Source: Polytrichum commune (taxonomy: Eukaryota; Streptophyta; Polytrichopsida; Polytrichales; Polytrichaceae). Taken from it: 64,000 bases of DNA. Below, one piece after another: positions 44,403-57,300 of this stretch (the stretch's first letter is position 1; the number at the start of each line of letters is the position of its first letter). Both the position numbers and the translations under genes were made by a program. The notes below the pieces were generated by a model. The model saw nothing but the letters and a program-made list of their open reading frames with translations, did not search any database and was not told the DNA's origin. Location: the NCBI GenBank assembly GCA_950295325.1, contig OX485806.1, forward strand, positions 56,663,169 through 56,727,168, written 5' to 3'.

Positions 44403-46520
44403 CAATGTAGTCGTTTCAATTTGTACTAAGTGGCCCTCTCTTGCTCCCTCCTCCACAAACGATCGTCGCGATGTTGTTGACGTCTCTTGTCATGAAGAAG
44501 GAGGCTTCCTCCATCCATAGAATCTGCAAATCCAGTCCAAAACCGACTGGAAAACAACTGTAAAACCATTGCAAGACCGACTGCGGACATAGTTGTTTAT
44601 TGGATGGAAAATTCTTGATTTCCGTGACTCCACTTGACCACATCTCCACTGACCAACATATTATGCACAACTGCTGCAGTACGACCAAGAGAGACACAAA
44701 GAGAGGGATAGAATCCACCTGCGTACACAATTCCAATCAGATAACCTATAGGCTGATCTACGATGCCAGATTCACCACAGATCTTAGAAGGAACATGGTG
44801 GTGTTTATAACAAACACAATGCCGGTTTTGTGAGCTCCCGACAAGTAAGGTAGTTGCGTTTGTGATCAATAGGCTGCGGGCGAAAATTTAAATCGGCTTC
44901 AGACATAGCCATATAATTTGCCGCATAGTTTAGGTAGCTCACACTTATATCTTTGAGGCAATTTTGATATTCACTGTGTAAATTCTCTTACTCAATAAAT
45001 GGCCCTATAGGCCCCCCTCAATTGCGTTGACTGTTAGGCATAGAATGGTTATGAGGATTTTTTGAACAACTTCTTTCCACATGTGCTTGCAATCAATGTA
45101 ATAGGATCCACACAAGGCCACATACCATGCAAATGTGCCCTGATTTTAAATAGTTTTGTTTTTGACAAACAATCAGTCCACATATGTGGATACTATAATC
45201 CAACCAAATTTCCTAGGGGAAAATAAAATATGAGTCCAACTCATAACTACAGCTTGAGATGCCGCGAGAAAAAACACTCTGAAGACTTCTTCAATAAATG
45301 CTTACCAAGTATGCAGCATTGGACCAACGAGGATGTAGCCTAGGAAGGCAATCACTGCCCTTCGCCTCACATCATGTTTGTAGGTGAAGTCCACCACAAA
45401 AAACACAGGCCAAGGAGAAGATGTCAAATTTAGGGTAAAAATATCGTGAATGCTGCATATGACAAATCCACAACCGTCCACGGTTCCAACGGATGTGACA
45501 ACCAAAGGTGAGAAGGGGGGTGGGGAAAAATAGGCAACTGCTATGCACTTTGAAAACCACAACCTCTCGCGTAAAGAGTTGCCACCGCGACCTTTGTTGT
45601 TTGCTGCTCAAATATACTTTCTACACATCCTGGTTTTCACAATAAGGTGAATTTTGGTTTATGTATTTTAGCTCATAGCATCATATATATATGTTTGTTT
45701 GATTAGATGATATAATGTTGATTTTTTTTGTTTTGTCCAAAATTGGGGGCATATCCAAGTTACTGTTCCATTTTCCAGCCACAAATACAAATGGTTGCTC
45801 CAATGTATTTCTGAAACATTATTGTTCTAGCAAAGTGGAAGAGTCTTTCCGGGAGGACTTCCTCTTCTACTTTTCCTTGGAAAATTTCAATTGACTAAGC
45901 ACAATAGTGTAACATACACCACAATATAGGATAAGTGGTAGGATAAATGATTCTTTTGAATCCTCATTTGGGGGTGGTTCGGTAAACTAGCTGATGACCT
46001 ATCTGGGTGAAAGGATGATTAAAGCGCTATTCCAATCATGCAATTTAAGTGCTAACATGATAAGAAAACGCAATTGTTACATTCTTTCGTAAATTTTCAA
46101 GCTTGAAGTGGTCATATATTTCGTCATATGCTAGTCCTTAATTTTTGAGTCATATATTTGTCATATCCCTAGTTATAGACGTGGCAGGTTAATCATTTAC
46201 CAATCAGCTGCGGGACATGCGACTGTGGCGGATAAAACCCTAAACCATCCCGGCAGGCTAGCGTGGCTTGGTCTACATATGACGACGTACATGTAGATTT
46301 CGTATTGCAAACATCCGCTCAGTGCATGACGCTACTACACAAAGACCAGATTGTTTGTTTTGTTGTGAGAGCATTTCCTATTCCATACCCTCTCCACACT
46401 TGGCTCTAAACCTAATAGATTGCAGGCAGGCACAAGTAGGTGTATGCACGTACATTGGAGTAGAGCATGATCGTAAAACGTCTCTAGGTGAAGTGTAGAC
46501 GGCCTCAAGCATGTCGGGAG
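44403..46520. other. CACTA interior, no recognised gene
   Basis: Upstream region of TNP2. It probably includes its first exon and promoter, but no domain is recognisable. Minus-strand frames at 44,416-44,869 and 45,302-45,611 lack similarity I can name. Confidence 0.45.
46295..46353 (+). repeat. 60-bp dispersed direct repeat, copy 1
   Basis: AGATTTCGTATTGCAAACAT, then CCGCT, then GCATGACGCTACTAC recurs nearly identically at 51,173-51,231 in the same orientation, 4.9 kb away. The flanks differ. Confidence 0.85.
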
Positions 46521-46525
46521 CGCAG

Positions 46526-47875
46526 TGTCAGCCTGAAAACCCCCACCCTTATGCATCGTAGTCCGGGTGAGAGCATCAGGCTCACATGTGATTGATCCCT
46601 TACTTGGCATTCGTGATTAGACTTCCAACACCCCACAGTGCAAATATAAAGTCCCACATCTTTATTTAATTGGCACAATATTGAAGCTTTGAAAAATACT
46701 TCCCAACCTCATGATCATTCACCCAACATTCAACTCTTAAATCCTCAAACCCTACCCCTAACCATGGCTACTCAACTAATCTAACAATGTGTGATTAGCA
46801 TGAAGTCACCCCAATCTTGCATGTAGTTACCCGTATCCATCCACACTTAATTAATCATCCTACCCCCATTCCTACCCTTTAACGCCACCTTACAATCTAC
46901 CAAGCCCCCACTTCCAGTAAGGACATGCCTCCTTGACCCTCAATAGGACCCCACTGTCCCCGTACTCAAGTTGCCGATTTAAATTCTAGTGCATACTCCA
47001 TTGTTGACCGGAACCTAGCAGGGGCTGTCCAATGCTTCAGCCTTCCTAGGAGTGGAGCCAGCAACCGAGGCCCACTCCCTGCCATGAGAACTTGCTCCTG
47101 CCCCTTACGTCCAAATAAGCCCACTGGCCCTGATGTGATGTAGGAAGGTCCAGCACTCTCCTGGACTCCCTGCCTCATTTCCTCCCTTGGCAGAGCCTTA
47201 CTACCTGCATCAGATTGGATCCCATCCGCATTCAACTCACTGTAGAAGCTGCCCTTCACTCGCCATAATGTTATCAATCTGCAACCCCAGCAGCAGCATA
47301 TGTGTTCAGCAAGGCCCATGATTCCTTGGAGCGACATTCAGCTGCCTTGCAAATCTTCCACCCTCTGCGCATTTCCGTGCTTCCTTACAATTATGCAACA
47401 TAGACTCTGGGCGGCAGAGTCCTTGGGAAAACTAGGAGGGGGAAATTTTGAGGAGTCAAGGCTGCCTCCCCTCTTGCTCGCCTCTTACCAGTGTTGTTCA
47501 CCTTACCCCTCAGCTGGAAGTGGCCCTCCTACAGCACACCTCCTGGTGTTGCATTCGGCCCTTTAGCCTTTCAGCCCTCGCCTCTGAAGATTGTCTTTGG
47601 GCATCTCCTTGTTGATACCTGCCTCAGCTGCAGGTCCCCCTACGTCGTTCGGCCACATCTCAACCAGAAAACAAATTCAACCCAAGCTGGCCGCGGCAGT
47701 TGGATGCCACTGCATTCACCACAGATATCCCCCTTGCTGGAGGCATTCCGCTCCAGGGCACATGCTCGCTCTCCTCCCCTGTCCTCTGCTCAGCCATCAC
47801 TACCCTGCATTCACCCACTCCTCGCGCATATCCACTCCGCCGCCTCCGGCCTGGCCTTCTGTCCTAGGTTCACTG

Positions 47876-47927
<52 letters not shown>

Positions 47928-48264
47928 CTTCGGCATTCCAACTGCTACGTTTCCCCGACTCTGGACTTCGCTAGGGTCACCAATGATCCCTAACCCATAA
48001 CGGACATCAACTACTCCCCTATTGGTTATGGTGAACCCAACTTTCAAGCCTAAGCTTCAAGCTTCCTAATCCTACACTAATTCTCATTGAACCCTTCTAA
48101 CCCACTAGTACCAAGGCCTTAACCTCTAGTTTTAACTCAATTCAAATTCAAATTCAGAACCTCCACTCCTTTTATATTTTGCATAATCAATTACAAATCA
48201 AAGTCTAATCCTAATGGATTTTTTAATCTTAAGAACACATGTGGGCACAAATTTTGGGCTCACA
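46526..48264 (+). mobile_element. LTR-like insertion between the CACTA genes
   Basis: Starts TGTCAGCCTGAAAACCCCC, with CACCCTTATGC and TAGTCCGGGTGAGAG then CAGGCTCACA closing the hairpin. It ends CATGTGGGCACAAATTTTGG then GCTCACA. It is flanked by a perfect 5-bp direct repeat, CGCAG (46,521-46,525; 48,265-48,269). 1,739 bp. Frames in it are low-complexity and include a GA microsatellite, so none is called as a gene. Confidence 0.88.
47879..47926. repeat. (GA)n microsatellite
   Basis: About 24 GA units inside the LTR-like element. Confidence 0.95.
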
Positions 48265-48269
48265 CGCAG

Positions 48270-51200
48270 CCACGTGGAAAACTACAAAATCTCTCGGAAA
48301 ATTCGCCGACTACTGTTGGTACCTGCACCGAGGAGGATGCGGATGATGACAGGTGCTCCTATGAGGAGAAAGGAGACAAAAGGGTGGCAAAAATGAAGGA
48401 AATCATGTTGCCATTGGTGCAAGCAAGCAAATCGATGTAAGTCAAGGAGAAACTCAACTTCTAATCCCCTGTTGCTCGGTGCAGCTTCGCAGTGCCTCGG
48501 CGTTCTTGGTGCGACCTCTTCCTGTAGCCATTGAAGTCGGGGATGCGGAGGGCGGAGACCATTTAGCCCTCGATCAGGGTTGTGTGAGTTTAGTCATTCT
48601 TTAGTCATTTAGCTTGCACGTGGTTGTGGATTGTGGGTCCACATGGACGGCCAGGATTCGATATGGTAGCACCTCCCTCGTAAACTGTGCCTTTGGCACA
48701 TGGCAGGTTTTTTTGTGGACTCGAAGACTTCTGCGGCTTCTGCAATGACCGAAGTGTTTCCTCCTCATCGTGTTTTTTTGTTTTTCTCCCTCGCTAATGC
48801 TAGGTGTTGCTTCTACTCTCTGGCTTTCGGCTTCGTTGCTGCTGGTAGGTTGTAATCCTATATGGGTTTCTGTTTCATTGCAATCGCTAGGTGTATCGTC
48901 TTCTGCGGCTCCTAGGTTTTTCTTCCTCCCTTTTGCGTCTGCTAGGTAGTCCTTCTTTTGGCACTGCTACGAGGTATTTCTCCCTCCCCTCTCCTGCTGC
49001 TATGTGGTTGCAACCACATGTGTCTCTGATTCCCTCAAAGGCGTATGTGGGGGGTTCTTATACACTGTGAAATCAGGTCCCCACTGCTGAGGTTTAGGGT
49101 TTAGGAATGGCGTAGGATCACCCCAGCCCTCGAGGAGGTATTGTCCTCTACAACCAATCTCCACACCACCCATCGAGGTGAACCCCCCTCTCTCTAGCAC
49201 ATTCCCTAAATCCCTACATAAAAACGACATTCTTATGCTTTGCATTTTTTGTCCTCATGTTTGATGTCATTTGCTTGTGTGGGAGTGGGAGGCTCTAAGA
49301 TCAGTTTGGTGCAGGGTGATAGCGTGAGAGCACACAAGCATGTGCATCAACCTGTGGCAGTGCGCCGCAACCGAAGACAAGTGCCTAGGACTAGCAGGTT
49401 GGGAGTCTTTGAAGATTCGGTCGAAATGGAGAGAGAAGAAGAGTCTGTAGAAACGAAGACCGAAGATGAATACAATCCAGTTGAGTCTTGTTGTGATTGT
49501 GTTGTAGATCAGGGATTTGTTTGGGATTTTTGTTTGGGATGGTTAGGGTTTTGATGGCTAGGGATTTGGATCCTGCAAGCACATCGAGGGATAACTGGGC
49601 TTGGTAGATTGCAAAGAACCTCATTGAATCGTCAATGATTTCTTGGACATCCATTGACCAGGTAAAATGGTGATGTCTTTTTGTCATACTCGTAGCTTAG
49701 TATGATCAGCGTAGTGGTCGAGTCCGCAAGCACAGCTGGGTGAAGCTCCGTGGCCGAGCCATACTTGTTGTCTACACAAAGTACTTCATGTTTGATTTAA
49801 CTACATCTTTAATGTTTACCTAAGTTTGAGACAATAGTCAGAGAACTTTTACAGCTAGTTATAAAGACGCGGGGCCTTCAACTGGCTCCTAGCCTCCTGT
49901 CCTGTCCTAGCCACCCCACCTCGAGAGTCGAAGCGAAGATCCCCAAAACGAACGAATCCCTCCCGCATCACTGCCGCCATCTTTCAGATTGATTTCCTCC
50001 TCTTTAACTTTACTTACTACAGCATCAACGCCATCAGAGTCATTATCATGCTTTGCAATACTAACTTAATTTCTTATGGCTCTTTCAAAATCATCGTAGC
50101 TTAACTCATACTCTTCTAAGTTAGGATGTTGTGATGGTGTCCCGCCATTGCTCTTCGTAGTAAACCTCAACATACCTCAACATACCTCAACATTCATTCA
50201 TTCATTCAATGGCATGGCCCTCACCCGAGCATTTAACAAGTTCATAACTTAATACGCGTGGTTGAAGAGGCCCCATCAGTGCAAAGGGGGAGCTCGGATT
50301 TGTGGTGCCATGAAACCGCGCAGATTTTCGCTTCTTGCAGGTGAATGCACAGGTTTATGGTGTTGAGTTTTGTTTGTGTAGTTTCCAGGTTTTCTTCGGT
50401 GGGAGCCTCGGATTCGATGAGAAGATGATTTATATATGGGAGTCTCTAAAGATTGGTTGCAGTTGACTTCGGGATTTTTGGGTTATGGGTTACGAGTTAC
50501 GGGTTGGGAAGCGAGGTTTTGGGTTTACAAATTATTTTTTTGCTTTTTTTTTTATTGTTTTTATTTTGATATTGCTGTGGGAGGGGGGGGGGTAGGTTTG
50601 GGTATTGGAAAGCTTGGAATCGGTGAAATGAGAAATCTGTAAATGTTGCTAAAGAACGATGAATCTCGCTGGTGCACGTTCTGGGAGGTTTCTTTTGTTT
50701 TGGGGTGGTAGAGGGGCGAGGTATTCGAAAATCTTTCTGCATTGCCTTGATGTATCGCTCCTACATAAAACTTGTTGTTACAAGTAGAAAAGTTGGGTTT
50801 CGGGTTTTTGGGAGGTCAAGGGGTTTAAGCCTTGTCATGTGACAGACACTGATGTATTTTTTTCTGGTATTGTTGTTGCTGGGAGTAGTTTGAAGGGTCA
50901 TTTGTGTGTGTTTTTGCGTACTTCTGAAATGACAGTTTGTTGTATATGTTTGCGTTTTCAAGTTGTACCTTGAAAGTGGAGTGATGAGCTGCTTCTGTAT
51001 GTTTTTTTTATGGCCAAATGTGTTTTTCCGTGTAGTGCTTCACGCACTTTTTGATACGTTTAGGCATCGCAATTGCTATATGACATGTCGTTGTAAATGG
51101 ATCGTTGGTGTCGCAGTCCAAAGTGTCCACACATAATAGGCGTTAATGCCCGAGTCATATACTTAGTCATGCAGATTTCGTATTGCAAACATCCGCTTAA

Positions 51201-51417
51201 TGCATGACGCTACTACGCAAAGACCATATTGCTTAGACATGATGGATATATTTAGGCTCCTTATAGGATGATAAACATCTATAGCAACACAACTCTGCAA
51301 ATGAAAGGCATATCTAGTGTTTAGATGTATTTTTTCTTTCAGAATCAAAAAAAATGCGAGATTGAACTGTATCTTTGCAACTTAAAGATTGTCTTCCGCC
51401 TATCAATAACTCCATGT
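48270..51417. other. CACTA interior, no recognised gene
   Basis: GT-rich non-coding DNA between the two CACTA genes, with a G-run at about 50,583 and chance frames. A likely regulatory region for the rightward TNP1-like gene, though no promoter can be assigned. Confidence 0.45.
51173..51231 (+). repeat. 60-bp dispersed direct repeat, copy 2
   Basis: Matches 46,295-46,353 (see that entry); differences are a few substitutions only. Confidence 0.85.
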
Positions 51418-51482
51418 TAAATTATTAGTCAAGATGAATTGTTAGTCAATCACCAATCAATTAACAGTCAATTATTAGTCAA
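51418..51482. repeat. Cluster of TTAGTCA words upstream of TNP1-like gene
   Basis: TTAGTCA or CAGTCAA occurs five times within about 65 bp (ATTAGTCAAG, GTTAGTCAATC, ACAGTCAATT, ATTAGTCAATAAG). The same word type fills the CACTA ends, where transposase proteins bind, so this could be a regulatory binding cluster. Confidence 0.4.
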
Positions 51483-51700
51483 TAAGTTCACATTGACAAT
51501 TTGCCAACTTGTGCTGCCTCATGTAGCTTGAAAATGTAGAGTTTGGGGTTGACTTCATGGTTGAAAATGAGAGCTGATAGCAGCTTAGTCAGCAATGGCA
51601 GTGTAAATATTTCCGAGCAATTCACATTTCAAATGGACAGTATGTTTCTGCACTTATTAATTTGTTGTACAAGAGTTGTACGTGTGATTTGCCAATTGCA

Positions 51701-52450
51701 GAGGAAGAGGAGGACAATGATTCCCTGTCACTGCAGGAGGCTACCGTGGAGCTGCCCCGGTCTAGTGCCACGAAGAGGAAGCCAAGACAAAGTTTCAAGT
51801 CCCCCCCCAAAGAAGAAGACTACATGGATGCAACAACATTGGATGATGGGCCAAGCCGGCCCCTGGATGATGGGTCAACCGGGCCTGCAAACAAGGGTCC
51901 AACAACAAAAGCAAAGAGTAAGGCAAGGGCAGCAAGGAGGGCAATTGGGAAGGAAATGGAGGAACGAATGGATGCAAGACACAATCAAGGGCAGAAACCA
52001 CACCATGTGAGGGTGAAGGCGGGTGGAGGCATAGATGGAGGTTGCAAGGGCAAGAACGAGTTTGACGAGGCTCTCAGGAGCTTAGTCCCTAGGATTCTGG
52101 ACGTAAGTTGTGTGAAGTGGAAGGACCAGCCCCCAAACAATGTTGAAAAACTGAGGAGTGCCATAGACGCGGAGTTTGAATATGTGGGGACTCACCTATC
52201 GGATAAGGGCTTCAAGAACGCGGTGAAGAGACAAATGAAGACCGAGAGGTCAAAAATGAAGGGATGGTTTCTTGGCGGGAAGAAAGATTGTCCCATTTAC
52301 ATTAAGCCCGATCAATGGGCAAGGTTGTGTTAGTACTGGTCAAAACCAGAAACGGAGGAGAAGGCACAAAGAATGGCAAATGTGCGCAAACAAGTGAATA
52401 GGACCTCAAACGTCGGACGGGCAAGCAAGGTTGGAAAGGAGGCGCAATTG
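51701..52450 (+). pseudogene. TNP1/TNPA-like protein, Transposase_24 (Ptta/En/Spm) exon
   Basis: An exon between an acceptor (CCAATTGCAG ending at 51,700) and a GT donor at 52,451. It begins acidic (EEEEDNDSLSL), continues through a basic stretch (TKAKSKARAARRAIGKEMEE), then FDEALRSLVPRILDVSCVKW, then KKDCPIYIKPDQWARLC, a stop at 52,331-52,333, and in the same frame YWSKPETEEKAQRMANVRKQ, then GRASKVGKEAQL. W..LC.YW followed by a run like ANxxK...GRxS is the signature of plant Transposase_24 proteins, the second protein of CACTA elements, which binds the subterminal repeats. The in-frame stop marks it as decayed. It is divergent from TNP2. Confidence 0.85.
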
Positions 52451-53910
52451 GTATGTTTTCTGTTTTGTTTTGTTGCATACATCGGGGATAACTGGTTATG
52501 GTGTTTACATTTTGTTTTGTAAACTAAATACCAGTCAATATAAGATAAGAAAACATAATTCTATATCATAATTGCTCTGCCTTCTACACTTAGTATTTTA
52601 TTTGGCGTCACATAGTCCTATCCGCAAACAGTCAGAAACAACTAGTCATGTAGCTGAACACATTGTAGCAAACATGGTGCTCAGATTGTGGTAGAAACCA
52701 ACTTAGAAGATAAACCAACTTTTTAGGTAAGGTCTTATTCTGAATGCAAGTTGATTGTACAAGTCCCTTTGCTGAAAGTGAGCTAACCTAGGAGACAAAT
52801 GATTATGGGTGATTGATTCTGGAATTGTGAAGATATCATTGCACTCCGAAACCTGGTGTTAAATGTGAGATGGCCTTATTGCAGACAACCACACAAGACT
52901 AGTTATATAGTTGTAGTAATAGTACCCAACATCCTGCGCAGTTTGTAAATACAAGCAACTCTTAAGCTTAAGCTGGTTTCTAGGTGAAGTCTGTTTTTTT
53001 GTGCAACTTCAAGGAATGATTTATGAGGCTTGAGGTGAGCCAACTTTGTTAGCCCCTTGTGGGTGATTGATTTTGGATTTGTGAAGTCTGAACTCCACGA
53101 AGGTGCCATGTGTTTAGAGGGAGATGGCTTCAATGCAGACAACCACTCATGGGTAGTTATTTAGCTATAGTAATTGTAAGCAACATCGTGTGCAGTTTGT
53201 ATGAACAAGCAGCTCTTAGGAATATCCAACATTTTAGGTGAAGTCTGTTGTGTTTTGCAAGTTCAAGGAATGAGTTATGATTTTTGAGGTGAGCTACCCC
53301 AAGCAACAACTTCTGGATGATAGATTTTGGAGCTCTGACGATGTTGGTATATGTGGAAACCATGTGTTTCATTTTTTATTGTCCGGTCTTTGATGTACAA
53401 TAATCAGTCCATTTTTGGCATAGGATCAACCGCTTGTTGTTATCACATTGTGTATTTAGTGAGAAAAATGCCACTTTGTCTTTGTGTTTTCATCCAAATT
53501 CACCTCACCACGTAATCAGGGATGCTAGTATATCCTCAAGGTTGTCATTCCATACAAAACCCTTGTTTTGCCGAACATTTGAGGAACACATACTGAGCAT
53601 TGGCGTGAAGGTTCTTGGTCAACATTCTTGGGCAATGTTCTTAGACAATATTTTCATCAATGTCAATGTAATCTAATCTCCTTTGCATATGCAGGATTGA
53701 GCATGACATTCCATTGTTTTCTGCAGTTGCATTTGGTAATGTGTGGTATGGAAGTGCTATGTGTTGATTTTGGCAGAGAAAAAAAAGACAGAGGAGTCCT
53801 GAAATCACTGAAATTGCAGAGGACTTACAAAAGTCAGAGCAAACAGGGGCCTGCACTTCTGTAAGACGCCATCCAACGCTTCACAATAGAGAAGTCATAG
53901 AAATTTATTA

Positions 53911-54107
53911 GTTGTAGCTAGTTAATGTCGTAGTCAATATTGAGTTGTTGACGTTTCATTGTATAGTTGTTTATTGGTTGTAGCTAGTTATTGTCGTAGT
54001 CAATATTGAGTTGTTGATGTTTTATTGTATAGTTGTTTATTGGTTACAGCTAGTTAATGTCGTAGTCAATATTGAGTTGTTGATGTTTCATTGTATAGTT
54101 GCAAATG
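53911..54107. repeat. 66-bp tandem repeat, three units
   Basis: GTTGTAGCTAGTTAATGTCG, then TAGTCAATATTGAGTTGTTG, recurs at 53,911, 53,977 and 54,042. It lies in a probable intron of the TNP1-like gene. Each unit holds a GTAGTCAAT word. Confidence 0.9.
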
Positions 54108-54186
54108 TGTACTGTAGTGACTTCATTCCCAGAAGTTGCCATACTTGAACACTAAGCTTTTATTCTTTGTGTGCGTGATGTGAACA

Positions 54187-55184
54187 GCAGGCTGCCTTTG
54201 GCACAATGTTTGCCCGCATCACTGCGCTGGAGACTAACCAAACATAATTTAGGAACCAGCTGTCAGAGGTCTTGATGACTAGTCAGAATAATGAGCAGGC
54301 TCTAAAGCAAACACAACGACGCTCGATAATTTGGCCACTATGGTGACAACAATAATGAACAAGCCAGAGTCTAAGACCATGGTGAGCCCGCCCACCCATA
54401 GTGGAGCCAATCATGATCAAATCCCTAGAAGTCCCCCCAAGTCAGCATGCGAGAACCAAACCCAATCTAAACCGGCTCGCATTGGTGCCTCTAGTGGTAA
54501 CCCTATAGATGTGGTTGATGTCTCATACGTTCCCAGTGAGGACAAGAACCCCCCTAAACAATAAGTTAGGATGACTAGGAGCAAGGATGTGAAGTTCAAG
54601 GGTGTTAGCGGGGCAACATGTAATAGTGAGGTTGGGACGAAGGTTGGACGAAGCAAGAAGGCCTCAAAGAAGAAAACAAGTGACAAGGGGAGGAGGCAGC
54701 AAGGGACGTGGGACTGAAGAGGGCAACGGGCAACAAATAAGTGCAGAAGGTGGGACACAAGAGGGGGGGTCAGCCAAGGAGGGGATGTGGAACTTGGAGG
54801 AGGCCTTGAAAAGAACCCAGAGGGCGGGAGCAGGGTGGAAGGCATTGGTGGGAGTGGGGGTGTGGAAGAGGGAAATAAGGGAGGAAGGGTCAAGGGAGTC
54901 GTAGGTGAAGGGGACAGTGGGGAGGCTGCGAGTGGGGGGGTGGGGAGTGTACATGGCGGGAAAGGGCAGACTCAGATAGAAGAGAGTGACGTAATACAAG
55001 GTGGTGATGTAGGGGTTATCGCAGAGGGGTTAATGCAGGCATTGTCATCGAGAAGGGGGGTGTTTGCCTTTTCAGTTCATGTGAGAAATAAAACCCTATC
55101 ACCAAGCAAGTTAGGTGGGAATGGTACTCAAAACAATGCGCCTGGCATCGAGGTGAGTCCCACAAAATGGCCCCATATCCCATC
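54187..55184 (+). pseudogene. TNP1-like gene, downstream exons (coiled and low-complexity)
   Basis: After AGCAG at about 54,186 the frame reads AAFGTMFARITALETNQT, a stop, then FRNQLSEVLMTSQNNEQALK, a short coiled segment typical of the C-terminal half of Transposase_24 proteins. Ser/Pro-rich sequence follows (PESKTMVSPPTHSGANHDQ; DVVDVSYVPSEDKNPP) with a stop at 54,562-54,564, then Lys-rich and Gly/Glu-rich low complexity leading into the FCP1-like module. Frames change more than once, so the reading is approximate. Confidence 0.6.
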
Positions 55185-55805
55185 CATATCGGAAGCCTAC
55201 AATCCAACCAAATTGTTGATATTTAATGTGCATGGTACTCTTCTAGATACAAGTTTATTAACACAACCCAATCCAAACCCTAACAATCGGGTAACGAAGA
55301 AAACAACGACCCGTCGGTTTGTGTTCAGACCTTGGATGATTGAGTTTCTGTGAAGGTGTTTGACAACATTTAGAGTAGTTTTTTGGGGGATAAAGAGTAG
55401 TGAGTATATGGATGAGGTCCTACACGAGATATTGCTAGTGTTTGAGCATATGGAAGGTGCCAAACCCCAGTTTACGTGGTCAGCAAAGGATTGTGAAATC
55501 ATACAAAAAAGTCCCGAGGTTACATTAAGGGGGAAACCTTTGACAAAAGGTGTGGAAGAAGTGGCCATGTTGGAATGCCACTAACACATCCTTCATATTT
55601 GTAACATAGAATGGGGGTGGGACTATGACATTTGCCTGTGGATTACATTCCACCCTAGGTGCATGGTGGTCCACTATGATTGTGTGAAGGATGTGTTAGA
55701 GGACAATGATTACCTGAAGCTCAAATTATGGCGAGCTCTTGAAGGCCTTCATACGCACCAAGATCTTGCAAGTTTTTGGTCCACTTTAAATGTTTCAGGA
55801 ATGTA
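55185..55805 (+). pseudogene. FCP1-like (HAD phosphatase) module at the end of the TNP1-like gene, catalytic Asp lost
   Basis: The frame reads NPTKLLIFNVHGTLLDTSLL, then RRFVFRPWMIEFL, a stop at 55,351-55,353, then in the same frame CLTTFRVVFWGIKSSEYMDE, and later DYLKLKLWRALEGLHTHQDL. This follows the layout of FCP1/NLI-interacting-factor phosphatases: hhhDxDGTL, RP...FL, F.V.hW.S....hd, and a C-terminal LxxL helix. In active members the first motif is DxDxT; here both aspartates are replaced (NVHGT), so the module cannot be a normal phosphatase. It is continuous with the preceding TNP1-like exon in strand and order, suggesting a fusion or capture in the CACTA lineage. The internal stop shows decay. 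Confidence 0.7.
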
Positions 55806-57300
55806 AGCAGGGGTGTGTGAAGTGAACACATTTCCGAGGAGCATGGCGCCGCGTCGGCCATGCACTCCCTTAGTTGACCCAAGACTGCCCAAATCTAGAG
55901 GTGAGGGGACTTGTGGACTTTAAGTTCACATTCGACATTGTCCCCTCACCTGTAATTTGCTGGATGACTAATTGAATTTGGATTGTGGCTGCGTGTGTAG
56001 GTGCTTCCAGGGAAGGAGTTGCGGGGACGGGCCCTGAAACCAATGGATAGCACATTGGACAACACACTTTGGACCACACGACTGATTAGTCTCAACCCTA
56101 AACCTTGGATGTTGTAAAGGTTGGAGTCATAAATGCAATCAGTCCTTCGTGACTGCCACAGTCCTTTGCGATTGAATTCTTCAATCATAAAGCTGTCATG
56201 GACCATGTAAGTAACTGAGGACCAGTTATGTAGGAGCTTTGGCCATATGTCTTCAATTTCCGGCGTTTTTGTCTCTCATGCTTTCTCATATGCACCTATG
56301 TGGAAATGCGAATGTGTCCATTGTGAATTCTATGGTGTACGTGGTGTCTAAGGTAGTGTAGGGCATTCTGCCATGAAAAAGGAGTTGCTCTTTCTCTAGG
56401 AAGTACACCATGTTAGTGTTGTGCCAATTCTCGAATTATGAAAAGATATTTACAACAGAGTGATCAACACTTGAATCCAACTTATTTCCTTAGATCATAA
56501 GTTGTTCAGGAGCAGTGAAGTCAATTGAGGGGCAGTTTTGAAATACCCTAATCCTATTTGCATTGTGTTAGCCCTGCAGTAGCTGTCATAACATCATATT
56601 GGATTGGAGATTTGACCTAAACAACCCAGCAAGGGGTGAGATTAATTAATATTTGGATGCTATGTGTATGCAGTTCAGTGTCGGGCAATGTGTGCACATG
56701 ATGAACCCCCGAAACAACAAACAGAAGGTGGCAACCAGTAAAATTAGCGGTGGGGGGGGGGGTTTGGACAAATTTCACTTTAAGACCATCCCCGAATTTT
56801 GCTACAAGGTGGACGTCAGCATTGCGCACTTGGGTGAAGTGCGTTTTCCATATCCACATGAGGCAGGGGACTAATGGGTAGTTGAGGATGTGGTAGGAGG
56901 CAACACGTTGTGGAATGAAAGGAATTTGAGAGTTGCATGATTTCCACCACATATTAAACAGGTAGAAGACGTAGGCCATGAACACTGTGAACTATTTCCC
57001 CCCATTTGAACATGCCCATGTATTTTGTTTGGATCAGAAGAATAAAACACCATGTACTACTTCTTTTCTGCGTGATTGCCACTATCATATTGAAAGTGTG
57101 GATGTATGTGGTACAAGTTGGCTGTAAGGATGTTGTGAATGCAAACTCTACTTGGTTTGGTGGTTTTACCTGAAATAGCGAGCCATTGCTCCAGAAGATG
57201 ATTGTTACAGTCATTTTGTAGGCAATCCCAGGGTGGGATCATTAATTAGTGCAAATGTATGAGTGCACAGGTTTTTGCAATGTAGTCGTTATCGAAGGTA
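55806..57300. other. CACTA interior, no recognised gene
   Basis: 3' region of the TNP1-like gene and spacer. Short frames at 56,617-57,053 have no recognisable domain. Confidence 0.45.

Noticed and set aside
47491-48000. Plus-strand ORF of 169 residues
   Set aside because: Runs through a GA microsatellite inside the LTR-like element; low complexity and no domain.
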